Notes under the pieces: model-generated
Databases searched by the model: none
Seen by the model: the letters and a program-made list of their open reading frames with translations, nothing else
Told to the model about the DNA's origin: nothing
NCBI GenBank assembly: GCA_965153355.1
Contig: OZ231127.1
Span: forward strand, 24,924,001-24,988,000
DNA length: 64,000 nt
Source of the DNA: Flaccisagitta enflata
Lineage: Eukaryota; Chaetognatha; Sagittoidea; Aphragmophora
Direction: 5' to 3'
Shown: piece by piece, positions 52,805 through 64,000 of the stretch
Layout: each line of letters begins with the position of its first letter
Position numbering within the stretch: the first letter of the stretch is position 1
Position numbers and translations under genes: made by a program

Positions 52805-53238
52805 GTAGTCATAACGTACTTTTGAGCTTGGATGAATTAAAAAGGGGGGATGGAGAAGATGGATTAGATTCATTTCGTGCAATGGTTATTATTCTGCTGC
52901 GTGAAAAAGAAAGACAATGACAAAAAGATTGCGCGAAAAGATAATAGTATTGTGGTTCGTTTTTATTTTTCATTTCAGTACTTATTAACGAGGTTGCCAC
53001 AGGAAACACGCCTTAGCCAAAACATGAAATTCTCCACTCGACAATCGTCAAGACGCTTGGTTCGTAGGTTTGTAGTTTGTAGGTTTATTGGTTGGTCCGT
53101 GTAACTGAAACACTGCAAAAGCTTTTATATCTATGTGATTGAGTTTTCCGTTTTTTCTTTGTTTGGTAGGTTCTTTTTAGGCGCAAGTAGGTGACTCTAT
53201 CATCTCCTATGTCGGTCTGTTGGTCGGTCGATTCCTTT

Positions 53239-53547
53239 CTTTTCAAGTGCGTCCTCGCACTTCTATAAGAGGTCATGTCCGTCGGTCGGTTGGTCGGTTG
53301 GTCGGTCACGCAGGAGTTTGAAATGCGCAAAACGGCTGATTCTGACGTATTTCTTCATTCCTATCAGCTTTCATGCCTCACCACATTCATATTCATTCAT
53401 TCATTCATTCATTCATTCATTCATTCATTCATTCATTCATTCATTTGTTTATTCCTTCATTTACATATTCATTCATTCATCAAAAACGTTCATTCACAGA
53501 ATCTTAATTAAGCGAGGCGCACTTATTGGCCTTCACTTGGCCTTGTT
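53239..53547 (+). repeat. Structured short repeat, version D, with (ATTC)n
   Basis: Head AAGTGCGTCCTCGCACTT, CTATAAGAGGTCATGTCC, GGTCGGTTGG, ATTC repeats, tail GAGGCGCACTTATTGGCC, end CACTTGGCCTTGTT. Nearly the same architecture as 31941-32312 with a shorter ATTC run. Confidence 0.85.
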
Positions 53548-53632
53548 TTACCTGTGTGGGATATTGAATATAGAATAGTTTTCATCGATGCTCAAGCGTA
53601 AATCCTAAGTAATAATCAGCCTATTTCATCGC

Positions 53633-53962
53633 TGTCCCTGCCCATCCGACTTGGGTGGCCGTGTATCCGGCCTTTTCTACTTTTCAAGCTAGTTGTAATT
53701 ACATGCATATTCACGATGCCTCCCCCCCAACCCACCGTCCTTCCGTCAGACTCGTAAGGTGAAGATCGTTGGCACTTCCCTGGCCCATCAACATCAACAT
53801 CGTACCTTTCAAGGTTCATGAGTAGTTCATGTGTGTTGAATTTTCCATCGATGACTGAGACATTCTATCTGAAGCAGCCAGCCGAAAATTTTCAATTGAA
53901 AAGATAAACAAGGTCGGACACACGGCTACCGAAGTCGCGTGCGGGTGGCAGGGGCAGGTTAA
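53633..53962. repeat. Two tail-only short-repeat fragments
   Basis: Plus-strand tail CCCATCCGACTTGGGTGGCC with GTGTATCCGGCC at 53637-53676. Minus-strand tail at 53908-53962 (AACAAGGTCGGACACACGGC, AGTCGCGTGCGGGTGG on the plus strand). They face each other across unrelated sequence. Confidence 0.65.
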
Positions 53963-54145
53963 TTTGAATGTTTGCGCGCCGGCGGGAGCAGTATTGAACA
54001 AGTACCCCGGGGGTACAACGATGCGTCGCGTCCACATGCGGCTTAGCTTGTTAAGAATGATGCAGTATTGCATCAACCTTGTGGAATGATGCAATAATCT
54101 GACATATTTCCAAGATTCTATGCATTTTCATCATTCTCAACTCGA

Positions 54146-54321
54146 TCACCACGGACCAACCAACCAACCGACCAACCGACCAACCAACGGACGGACGGAC
54201 GGACAAAGCCTCTTATAGAGATGCGTGGACGCATCTAAAAAGACGCCCGTAACGCCAAAAAAGCTAACGGAGACCGACCGACATAGTGGGTTGTAGAGTT
54301 GCGTAGCGCGCGACTTAAAAG
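54146..54321 (-). repeat. Two adjacent head fragments, versions E and A (reverse)
   Basis: 54146-54241: minus-strand head AGATGCGTCCACGCATCT, CTATAAGAGGCTTTGTCC, long GTCC/GGTTGGTC run. 54244-54321: head AAGTCGCGCGCTACGCAACT with CTACAACCCACTATGTC. Tails absent from both. Confidence 0.75.
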
Positions 54322-54581
54322 ATTCGTCACACGGTACCCCCTGCTATGCTTTGCCTCTTCCCCCTCTTTTTCTACAATACCATCTCATGATATTAGCTTT
54401 AACTAAAGGACACAATCTGGTCGTACATACGTCCGTTAGTCCACCTAGTAACGCACGAGACGAGAAATAGGAACGGATATTTCCACTCCTTCCACCCCCA
54501 CACGACAATTTTGTAACCCCGTGTCAAAAAGTAGGTCTATTTGGCTGTCTGTCTGTGTGGCTTTTTAACTCGTTCTGCGAT

Positions 54582-54959
<378 letters not shown>

Positions 54960-55009
54960 TTTGCAGCCTCTGTTCCATCGCTAATTTTCAATCTATAATT
55001 GCTGGGCAG

Positions 55010-55743
55010 ATATCGAAAAAAGGCAAAAAACTGCGGCTTCGGTCCTAATGTATCTCACGATTTTTGGATGGCGTTAAAAAAAGATTTGAAGACTGAAGAT
55101 ATGTAAACTAGTCTGTAAGAAAATTGCTATGTACATCAGACCTTTCACACAGAACACACAGTTTTGGCAGAAATGAACGAAATGAAAATCAGAAAATAAA
55201 AAAAATCACTTTGACCTTCATTTAGACTCAGGGGACCTTCAGAGTGAGACAAAAAAGGTGCATAGGTAGTTACAGGTAAACATAAGAATTATATTCATAT
55301 AAAAACATTCTAGATAAGAAAATCCATATTACTTTCATGGAATTATTTCTTCCCGATGTGTTCCACTATCGCGAAGCCAAGTAAAAGCCTAGATGATAAG
55401 ATAACAAAGACAGTGATGTTCTGCAATCGAGACAGAAAATTGAAATCCACCCATGAGCCTTTTTAGATTTGGCCATTGAATTCTCCATCTGACGTCTGAT
55501 GTTTATTTCTTGTCTCACTATCCTAGTGACTCGTCCCTCTGCCTGTTTGTGTTTCTCAGTGCCTGTCGAAGTATTATCGTAGTGACGACATTCGAAACTT
55601 CGTTCATAAACAATGAACGAAGTGACGACGTCGTCATAACGTTAATTCTTGAGCAACAGGCGCTTACTCATTGTCTAAACTGTGTGCATTGAACTTTTTT
55701 GTACATGGTCATTTAGTTTACCTTTTTTTTTAGAAGAATCTTT

Positions 55744-55745
<2 letters not shown>
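55010..55745. other. No gene seen
   Basis: AT-rich. GTGACGACATTCG and GTGACGACGTCGTCATAACG near 55580-55640 recur inverted near 56600-56665, suggesting another decayed foldback around the repeats between them. Confidence 0.35.
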
Positions 55746-55746
<1 letters not shown>

Positions 55747-55839
<93 letters not shown>

Positions 55840-55863
55840 CTCTCTCTCTGTCTCTCAGTCTCT
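55747..55863. repeat. (CT)n microsatellite
   Basis: About 95 bp of CT with trailing TCTG units. Confidence 0.95.
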
Positions 55864-56184
55864 CCCTCAATTTCAATCTCCTCTGTCTATTTTAGGTTGA
55901 TAACAGAATTTTTTAAAAAATGGAAGGAAAAAATTAGTGAAAAATCCAATAAAAATTGAACAAATGAATAATATAACTTCTGTTTTTGCCTCATCTGATG
56001 TTGATTTATCATTTATTCATTCATTTTTTTCTATAACAATCATTGTAACTAAAAACTAGTTGTAAGCCACAATTTGCTTTAGGCAATCATTTTCATCAAA
56101 GATGATAAAGAAAAATTATTCAGAGTACCTTGTTGAAATGAAGTCTCTTGTTAAGACATTTTTTTTTTGATGAGGAGAAATGTT

Positions 56185-56300
56185 AGATAGATGAATGAAC
56201 AAATGAATGAATGAATGCATGAATGAATGAATGAATGAATGCATGAAAGAATAAATGAATAAAAAAAAGAAGAAAGGAAGGAAAGAAGGAAGGAAAAATA
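56185..56300. repeat. (TGAA)n / (GGAA)n short tract
   Basis: Imperfect GAATGAAT units then AAGGAAGG-like units. Confidence 0.8.
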
Positions 56301-56466
56301 AAAAAAAATAAACATCAATTGATAAAGATATTAAACTTTAACAGTGTCAATTGCTTATTGTAGGAGTTAATGCTAGTTTTGGACATTCATGTGATTTGAA
56401 CTAATTGTAAAACATTCCATCTAATGTAAAGACATTAAAAAATTTGCTTAGATTCAGAAAAAAGTA

Positions 56467-56469
<3 letters not shown>

Positions 56470-56533
<64 letters not shown>
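56470..56533. repeat. (GA)n(CAGA)n microsatellite
   Basis: GA run followed by CAGA units; the reverse-strand form of the TCTG-TC pattern. Confidence 0.95.
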
Positions 56534-56534
<1 letters not shown>

Positions 56535-56724
56535 GCAAAAATGGAAATAGCTGATTTCACACAGTTCAGACACAGAGGTTTGGGGATAATTCACGTTATT
56601 ACGACGTCGTAACAACGTGCATTCAACAGTAACATACTCATTTTTTGCAAGCTGTGTCGTCACTACGTGGTTGCCCCTGCCTGTCTGCCTGTTAGTTGGG
56701 TCTGTTTTTCAGTTCGTCTGTTTG

Positions 56725-56884
<160 letters not shown>

Positions 56885-57073
56885 CTTTGTTTGAGTAATT
56901 CCTTCCTGGTTTCATTGTCCCCATGGTCCTAAGTCTGCTTCCTTTCTTTTCTTAATTAGACGAAGAGAGAGAAGTGATGTGTTTTTTCTTTCCTTTTTTG
57001 AAGGTGCTTTTATTGGTTTCGTTTTGCAAGTTAGGTTTATGATGCTTCAAGGCAGGATTGTCGGACGTATTTT

Positions 57074-57089
57074 CGTCGTCGTTGTCGAT

Positions 57090-57185
<96 letters not shown>

Positions 57186-57186
57186 G
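57074..57186. repeat. (TCG)n(TTG)n microsatellite
   Basis: GTCGTC units change to GTTGTT near 57134, consistent with C-to-T drift of a CpG-containing trinucleotide. Confidence 0.95.
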
Positions 57187-57401
57187 GGCGGCTGTTGTTT
57201 ACTGCATTGTACAATCAAAAAAAAAAACGAGGTATGTTTCTATCAGCTATACTGTTTAGGTGCCATGCTCGCTGCTCAGATTCCAATGAGCGAAATCAAT
57301 TTGTCCTGATAAAAGGGACAAGAAGAATTTGTTTTGGAGTGCCTGATTTGTTTTCGTTTCAGCAAAATAGGCGGTATCGGTAACTTGTTACAAATAAAAT
57401 A

Positions 57402-57576
<175 letters not shown>

Positions 57577-57606
57577 TTGTCTCTCTCTCTCTCACTTTGT
57601 CCTCAG

Positions 57607-57759
57607 TCGACCTGCCTCGCGCGCCACTTTTGGCGTTGAAATCGTGGTGGCGCGTCCTCATCTTGCGTCCCACGTGTCCCACGACTTTCCTCCTTGCTTC
57701 CGCTCTTAGCTGCGCTTTAACTATGCTCCTTAAGTCTGCGTCGCGTGTATCGCACTTTT
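57607..57759 (-). other. Possible coding exon, unrecognised
   Basis: On the minus strand a GC-rich frame reads KCDTRDADLRSIVKAQLR, AEARRKVVGHVGRKMRTR and HHDFNAKSGARGRSTEDKV, ending near a GTGAGA donor. Its base composition differs from the AT-rich surroundings and the charged sequence looks protein-like, but I recognise no family and the upstream acceptor is unclear. Confidence 0.25.
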
Positions 57760-58039
57760 ACTAACTTTTGTCCAACTTTTTTTTGTGGAGGGGGTAGGGG
57801 ATGGCGATAGGGGTTGTGGGGGGGGGGCAGTATTGGCCGTATAAGAATGGTTTCAAATTGCACGTTTTGAAAATGTTATTTTTTGCTAATGAACTCAATT
57901 CAATTTGGCAAAATTCAGGAATTTTTCACCGCTCTTTATTTATTCTTTTTTTTTTTTTAACTTTTGAATCTATTTTTTTCACAAAATTCCAAAAACAGAT
58001 CCTATGAATAACATCATCAATTTTCTTAAAAGTCACATA

Positions 58040-58503
58040 CACTGCGAATCATAAAAAAGGAAACTGCTTTTCTTTTTGATATCACGTATAAAAAAATTCT
58101 TTATTGATATCTTCTTTACAACAAATAGAAAGAATTGCCACAAATCCCGCAAGGTTTTATCAACAAGTTCAGAATTGATTTTATTCCATTATGGATAATC
58201 AAGGGGAGTGGGGGAATATGATCCTTTTTGAAATTCTATTGATGTGATTCATAGAAGTTAAATGATATCAAAACTAATCAAAATCAATGCCATTAAATTG
58301 AGAAAGCCCTTTGAAAACTATGAATTAACTAGCTCAATTGATTTAGAAATTGTTTAGGTAACATTTATACAGGAAAATCTGTTGCTATTATCAGAAAATG
58401 AATTTAGGAAATCAAAAAGATTGGTGGTAAATTGTTTATTTTTTAAAACTCTTTGATCTTCATAATGAAAAATTCTTTGTTTCCTTTTTCACGATCCTCA
58501 CTG
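58040..58503. mobile_element. MITE related to the Tc1-type element
   Basis: Left end CACTGCGAATCATAAAAAAG with GAAAC; right end read inward CAGTGAGGATCGTGAAAAAG with GAAAC. TA lies on both sides (58038-58039, 58504-58505). The termini resemble those of the Tc1-type copy at 25129-26927. 464 bp, no ORF. Confidence 0.8.
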
Positions 58504-58564
58504 TACATCTTTCTTTTCTCTAAAATTGTAAGAGAGGCAAATATAGACTAATTTGAATTTAATG

Positions 58565-58769
<205 letters not shown>

Positions 58770-58925
58770 GTCTGTGAATTATGATTTAGTATTCCCGTTA
58801 TGCACCTCTGAGATATCGCTTACACGTGATAATGCAATCCCGAGATTCTCCCATTTCCGATTGCGGAGTTCATTTTCTGAAACTGATTCTTTTGCAGCTA
58901 GAAAGACAGAAAGAGAGATGGACAA

Positions 58926-59123
<198 letters not shown>

Positions 59124-59329
59124 AGACATAGAGATGGATTGGAGGGCCAACGGACGAAGAACCAATCCAGTATTCAACAGTTACCTTACTTGATTATAAC
59201 CATTCCGGAGGAAACTGCTGAAAGCCGCGCCATGATCATTTGCCATGTATGTAAAATACTTTCGCTTCTTTGTCCTTCTCGTAGAGTGCCAAGCTGATGG
59301 TTTAACAGCATGCCATTCACATTTTTGAA

Positions 59330-59545
59330 ATAACAGAAGAAGCAAGAGCCCTCAACAGCGCCTTTCGCTCCTCAATGATACATCCACAACGGTGCTTCTC
59401 TTAAAAGTGGCTATTTGATAGTGCGTCCTCAACAACGACTCCTCGTTGGTGCGTCCTCGACAGCAACTCTTGATGGTGCGTCCTTAAGAGTGACAACTTT
59501 AGACGTTTGAGCGTTCTGGAAAGTAACTCTTGGTGGTTCACCCTC
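59330..59545. repeat. Degenerate minisatellite (GGTGCGTCCTCAACA units)
   Basis: Several imperfect units of about 30-36 bp with GTGCGTCCT(C/T)(A/G)A and AACTCTTG(A/G)TGGT. Confidence 0.6.
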
Positions 59546-59639
59546 AATGTTGCCTCCTACTGCGCATGAAATAAAAAAAACCGTGATCACATTATGATAT
59601 GCGACAACGCTCTTCATCAGCTTACAGGACACGCTTTGA

Positions 59640-60300
59640 TCCCACTTTTGTACACGGTATGTAATTCAGCGAGAGTTTTCCAACGTATCATTTCATTAAT
59701 TGGTGATGTGCAAATAACTCAATACTAATGAGTTATTTGCATTTTTGAGTCAATAGGTCGACTTACCTACCTGTATTTCGGTGTTCAGTGCATCATGCAC
59801 TTACCATTCCTTTTGCTGTCATTGTCAACTCTGTGATGTAACTGTATAAACTCAATCTGCATAATGGTCATTTTGGTTAATTCGTGGTCAAATCTTTCAA
59901 CTTAAAACTTTTGTTGCGCAATTGTTTTTTGAAGAACCTATAACCATATCCCTTGCCGGCCCCGCCCCTACCTTTCCCCTTACCCCACCTCTAAGCCTAA
60001 CCTCTAAGTTTAACCTCAACCCCAACCGTAACCCAGCTTCTAAACCCATAGTAAATCCCGCCCCAAACCCATCACGCAGATAGGTCGTTTAGCCGAAAAA
60101 CAAAAGTCAACTTTTTCAGGGTGTCCATATTGTGCAAGTGAGACCTTGAGCCAATTAAAGTTTATGCTGTAACCAGGAAAAGAGAACAAATTTGAGATTC
60201 GCTGAAAGGGTAGTCAAATGTTGCTGAATTTCACTTTACATGAATAGAGAAGTAGTACGCAAAATGATACAGCAAAAATTGTCAACATTATAAAAAAACA
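59640..60300. other. No gene seen
   Basis: Unrecognised sequence. AACTCAATACTAATGAGTTATTTGCA near 59715 is a small hairpin. A degenerate CCTAACC-like stretch lies at 59985-60070. Confidence 0.35.
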
Positions 60301-60305
60301 TCCGA

Positions 60306-61092
60306 ATGAACATACTATCTAGGCGGAAAAAAATCTTTCGGTACGTTTACATGCATATCTCAGGTTAGAATCAACAATTCGTCAAAATATTGGTGAAAAA
60401 ATTAAAGCCCTTCAAATTTGCAAGAGATTGACGCAAACCGCATCCCTCTAGCTCTATGCGTTCAAAAGCTATTCATTTTTAGTCGCGTGCTACGCAACTC
60501 TACACCCCGCTTTGTCCGTCCGTCCGTCCGTCCGTCACACTTTACTTTTTTTGCGTTAATGGGGGTTTTGGCCTTATTGCCCCTGCCCAAATGTTCCACT
60601 GACCTCAATTATGGCCCCTGCCCACCCGCACGCGACTGGGGTAGCCGTGTATCCGGCCTTGTTGATTGAAACACTTCAATATCACTTTTTCCATTTCTAC
60701 ACAATCTTCTGATGATATCATTTCACTCTTTTTTTGATTACTTCTAAACGCCTTGAGCTGGACAGATGCGATTTGCGTTGCCTGCATGCAAATTTGAAGG
60801 GCTTCATTCAAGTCACCAACTTTTCTATGATTTGATGATTCTTTTGAATGCTGTGAGTTTAAATGTAGCGAAATAATAGAGAAAAAAAATCACGAGAAAG
60901 ATCTGGAAAGCCTTTACTCCTGAGTAACTTGAACAGCTCTACAAATCGCCTGCGAAACAAATGGCTGCTATGATTCAGTCAAAGGGAGCTCAAACTAATT
61001 ATTGATGGATTTGTAATTGATTTGTATTCATTTTTACGCCAATGAATACGTTTTTGTTACAGGACGAAAGATTTTTTCCGCCTAGATAGTAC
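60306..61092. repeat. Inverted repeat with structured repeat in the loop
   Basis: Outer ends CTATCTAGGCGGAAAAAAATC and GATTTTTTCCGCCTAGATAG are inverted. Inner blocks AAGCCCTTCAAATTTGCA (60410) and TGCAAATTTGAAGGGCTT (60786) are too. A version A element (60475-60662) occupies the centre. Confidence 0.75.
60475..60662 (+). repeat. Structured short repeat, version A
   Basis: Head AGTCGCGTGCTACGCAACT, CTACACCCCGCTTTGTCC, pure GTCC run, tail CGCACGCGACTGGGGTAGCC, end GTGTATCCGGCCTTGTT. Confidence 0.9.
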
Positions 61093-61099
61093 TTTGACT

Positions 61100-61750
61100 T
61101 GAGTGCCGACCTGTCGCCTTTCCACAAAGCTGTGTCTGTGATCCCCCAAAGCACGGTATTGAAGCCTGTTGTACATCTCACCTTGTGTGAGTCTGAATCA
61201 AGTGTTCTTACGTTGGTCGAAAGAATCAACCAGCTGGTAGTGGTCCACCCCAGAGGGCAACTTACACTTGAAACCATCACTCAGAATGATCTACATTGCT
61301 TCAACTGAAAAAGCCAAATCACCGATGGCGGTGAGTGACTAAAACGTGCAAAGACGATGTTAAGAAGTATTTCATGAGGCACAGTATAGTAAAGAAAGGC
61401 GAAAATGTCTTTCTTAAACGAAACGTGAACGGACCACTGATGATCGTCATTCTACAGTTCAGGGCTTCATAATAACAACGAAAAAAACCGTTAGCATATT
61501 TTATTTTCTTTCTTCTGTGTTGATGATTGATGAATTCGAAAACGACGGTGTTTGTTACGAGCTTCAAGACTTTCGAGAATTTTGTTTTCTTCGTATACAA
61601 TGGAGAGCAGTTTTCCATTTTCTCGACTTTTTCTTGTTCTTTTTTTTTCTTTTTTTTTCCTTCTATGACTTTTTTCCTTTTTCCCCCTGTTTTTTTCTTG
61701 TGTGATCTTTTTTTTATCCTCAAATGGAAATATTGCACACTTATGCGAGA
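61100..61750. other. No gene seen
   Basis: Short open frames on both strands, none recognisable. A T/C-rich stretch lies at 61620-61715. Confidence 0.35.
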
Positions 61751-61751
61751 A

Positions 61752-61937
61752 ACAAGGCCGGATACATGGCCAATAAGTAGTTGCTTGCGGGTGGGCAGGT
61801 GCCATTTTTGAGCACACTAGACTATTTGGGCAGAAGCAGTGAGGTCAAAGAATAATAATCGTAAAAAAAATAAGTGTGACTGACTGACAGACTGACAAAC
61901 GAGCGGACCAACCGACCAACCGTAGCACGCGACTAAA
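61752..61937 (-). repeat. Structured short repeat, version A, head shortened
   Basis: Minus strand: AGTCGCGTGCTACGG, with the proximal arm lost, then GGTTGGTCGGTTGGTCC, a CTGCTTCTGCCCAAATAG body, and the end GGCCATGTATCCGGCCTTGTT. Confidence 0.7.
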
Positions 61938-62040
61938 ATAGGCCGACATCTATTGGTCGCGTGCGCCAAATCGATACGTATACTTTATAAACCTAGTTGA
62001 CTTAAAAGATTAATGATCAGGCAATGATTGATTAAGTCTT

Positions 62041-62081
62041 AACAAGGCCAACACCTATAAGTCGCGTGCGAGACTTAAATA
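62041..62081 (-). repeat. Minimal deletion derivative of the short repeat
   Basis: AACAAGGCC end and AAGTCGCGTGCGAGACTTAA head survive, only about 10 bases apart. The microsatellite and body are gone. Confidence 0.6.
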
Positions 62082-62104
62082 TGTAATTAGCTTATTACAT
62101 AACC

Positions 62105-62490
62105 ACATAACTAAAATGACTTTTATTGAATTTGATATATGTAACATGACTTAAAATGATCTAAAATGACCTAAAATGACTTAAAATGACCTAATTTGAC
62201 TTAAATTGACCTAAAATGACTAAAATGATTTAGTGACTATAATGACTTAAATTGACTTAAATCGACTTAAAATGACTTTAAAAGAATTTGATTGACCTAG
62301 AATTACTGAAATTGAATTAAACTGACCTAAATTGACTTAAACAGACCTAAAATCTCAAAAATGATGAAAATTATTGAAATAACTCAAATGACTTAAATTG
62401 ACTTAAACTGACTTAAAATGACTTAAAATGACTTAAAATGATCTAATTTGACTACAAATAACCCAATTGACCTAAAATGAGTTAGTAGAA
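62105..62490. repeat. Minisatellite, 10-11 bp unit (TGACTTAAAA)
   Basis: About 30 degenerate units of GACTTAAAAT or GACCTAAAAT. Confidence 0.9.
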
Positions 62491-62511
62491 ATAAAACGAA
62501 TAAAAAAAGTA

Positions 62512-62607
62512 AAGTGTGACGGACCAACCGACCGACCAACCGACCGACCAACCGACCGACCGACGGACAAAGCGGGGTGTAGAGTCGCGTAGCACGCGAC
62601 TAAAAAT
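62512..62607 (-). repeat. Structured short repeat, version A, tail deleted
   Basis: Minus strand: head AGTCGCGTGCTACGCGACT, CTACACCCCGCTTTGTCC, GTCGGTCGGTTGG run, CACACTTTACTTTTTTTA; tail missing. It starts directly after the 10-bp minisatellite. Confidence 0.8.
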
Positions 62608-63290
62608 GAAAGACCTCATCGATTTATTCATTTATACCGATAATTAAAGTGTTATGAAGAAAGGACTAGTCATCTTCAGAAAGAGCTCAAATGACCAAAT
62701 CGACATTTTAGATTTACTTAGTAGAGGGGTAAACCCGTGGAACCAGCTTTTTTTACACTATCTGTTTTATATCAAAACATAGGTTGATTTGTTCAATCTT
62801 AGGCTCAAAATGATCAGAAAACGAAAAATAATTTATTGACAGTGAAATCGAGGACGCTGAGACGATTCGAATGATGTAAAATGTTCACAAAAAAGTATTG
62901 TTTCGATTTATGCTAAGACGTATAGAAAACATGTAAGGAGACACAGTGTAGGTGGGTGCTATTTTCGAATTTGTATTCAATCAAATCGTTTTATATTATG
63001 TTAAACTAAGTTAACAGATGTATCTTATATATGATTTGGACTCATTTGACACTGGGGAATGATTGTATGTAGTTTTTTTCTCCAAAAATTCAATGCAATA
63101 TTTGCAAAAATGATTAAGGAGTTTTTAACTTGTCAGCATGGACAGATTTTTACATGGACTCGAAAAGTTCAGGGTCAGGCTTATAGAACACCCCATGGGA
63201 ATTCTAAATCTGTTTTTGGATAAGCTTAAATGTCACGCGGCGCCACGCGACTTTGCTTTAAGCAGGGTCTATCAGCATAGATATCAAATC
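62608..63290. other. No gene seen
   Basis: AT-rich, no recognised feature. Confidence 0.35.
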
Positions 63291-63299
63291 AAGGGAGGA

Positions 63300-64000
63300 A
63301 CAGAACAAAAATTTTTTTTCCGCTCTGTAGTCCTGAAACGCATTTCCGGCCCTCCAGTCAAGTGTAGAAGGAGAAGCACTGATAGATAACGGGGTTTTGG
63401 GCCCTCCAGGGGCCCTAGGGGCCCTTCTATAGCGCTCTCAAGGGTTCTAAATGTATTAAAAAGTGGAAGAAATGAGCAAAATTCTTTTTTTTTCTCATGA
63501 GTTCTATACTTACCCATAAGCATCTAGTGTAGGGGAGGGATACAGGTTGGTAACTATAGATTGGGACCTACAGGGGCCCCCTACAAGAACCCTTGGGGCT
63601 TTGAAGAATAGTCCAATGATAGTAAAAACTGAGCAATGTTATTTTTTCTGTTATGTAATACCCGAGTGTTATACTTGTTCCTGTTTTATGGCCACCTAGA
63701 TTAGAAAGAAGCACAAATAGATAGCGGATAATTGGGACCCCTAGGAGCCCCTTAAAGCTCCCAAGGGCTCATGGTGGCTCATGGTATGAAATGAGCATTT
63801 TTTCTCTGTTTTGTAATCCCCTAGGATTACAAAGAATAATCGGTCATGAACAGCTACGGTCAGGAAAAATAAATTGGAAAATGGGGGATTCAGACCTCAA
63901 GGGGCCCCTTAAAGAACCCCCAAAGCTTAAAAAATAGGCCCAAAATGGCAAAAATTGTGTGGTTTTCAATTTGTTCCATGGAACCCGAGTGTCACACTGA
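63300..64000. repeat. Tandem array, ~170-200 bp period, runs off the window
   Basis: At least four degenerate units, each with a T-run plus (C/G)TCTGTTTTGTAATCC(C)-like segment, a GAAGCACTGATAGATA-like segment, and a GC-rich core (GGGCCCTCCAGGGGCCCTAG, AGGGGCCCCCTACAAGAACC, AGGGGCCCCTTAAAGAACCC). No ORF of note. Confidence 0.8.

Overview
The window looks like nuclear DNA of an invertebrate animal, probably marine. Genes are sparse, two of them are split by GT-AG introns, DNA transposons, SINE-like and LTR elements are common, and simple repeats are very abundant. A degenerate TTAGGG tract fits a lophotrochozoan or deuterostome-type telomere repeat, but I cannot name the species or phylum.

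Layout. 1-6.8 kb: microsatellites and a cluster of short structured repeats. 6.86-11.24 kb (minus): one uninterrupted 1458-codon gene for a type I membrane protein with a Toll-like leucine-rich ectodomain, one transmembrane helix, an IRE1/RNase L-type pseudokinase, a KEN ribonuclease domain with its key residues in place, and an unknown C-terminal extension. This is the most striking item. 12-14.3 kb: long TC, TCTG and CTT tracts. 14.46-29.51 kb (minus): ENY2, which I assembled as three coding exons (104 aa). Its roughly 13.9 kb last intron holds a foldback element, a GGAA tract, a 5.4 kb LTR element (19559-24985) with a 1250-codon ORF of unknown function, and a Tc1-type transposon broken by a SINE. 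30-46 kb: repeats only (foldbacks, minisatellites, telomere-like DNA). 46.16-49.70 kb (plus): an XK-related membrane protein whose frame is stopped by a TAG inside a GAG-rich stretch. The same frame then stays open to a splice donor and joins, in phase, to exons encoding a PDZ domain very like PDZ1 of Discs large. 49.7-64 kb: microsatellites, MITEs, foldbacks, minisatellites and a roughly 170-200 bp tandem array at the right edge.

Two systems deserve a second look. First, the Toll-like/KEN receptor would couple extracellular or endosomal sensing directly to RNA cleavage, by the topology IRE1 uses in the ER. Second, more than 30 copies of a short non-coding element occur across the window. Its head is a palindrome whose left arm is also complementary to a segment near the far end. 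At least six sequence versions exist, and in each the distal segment has changed with the head, as expected for a conserved alternative-pairing structure.

The genes are not obviously functionally linked. Everything here was read by eye; no database search, alignment program or transcript data were available.
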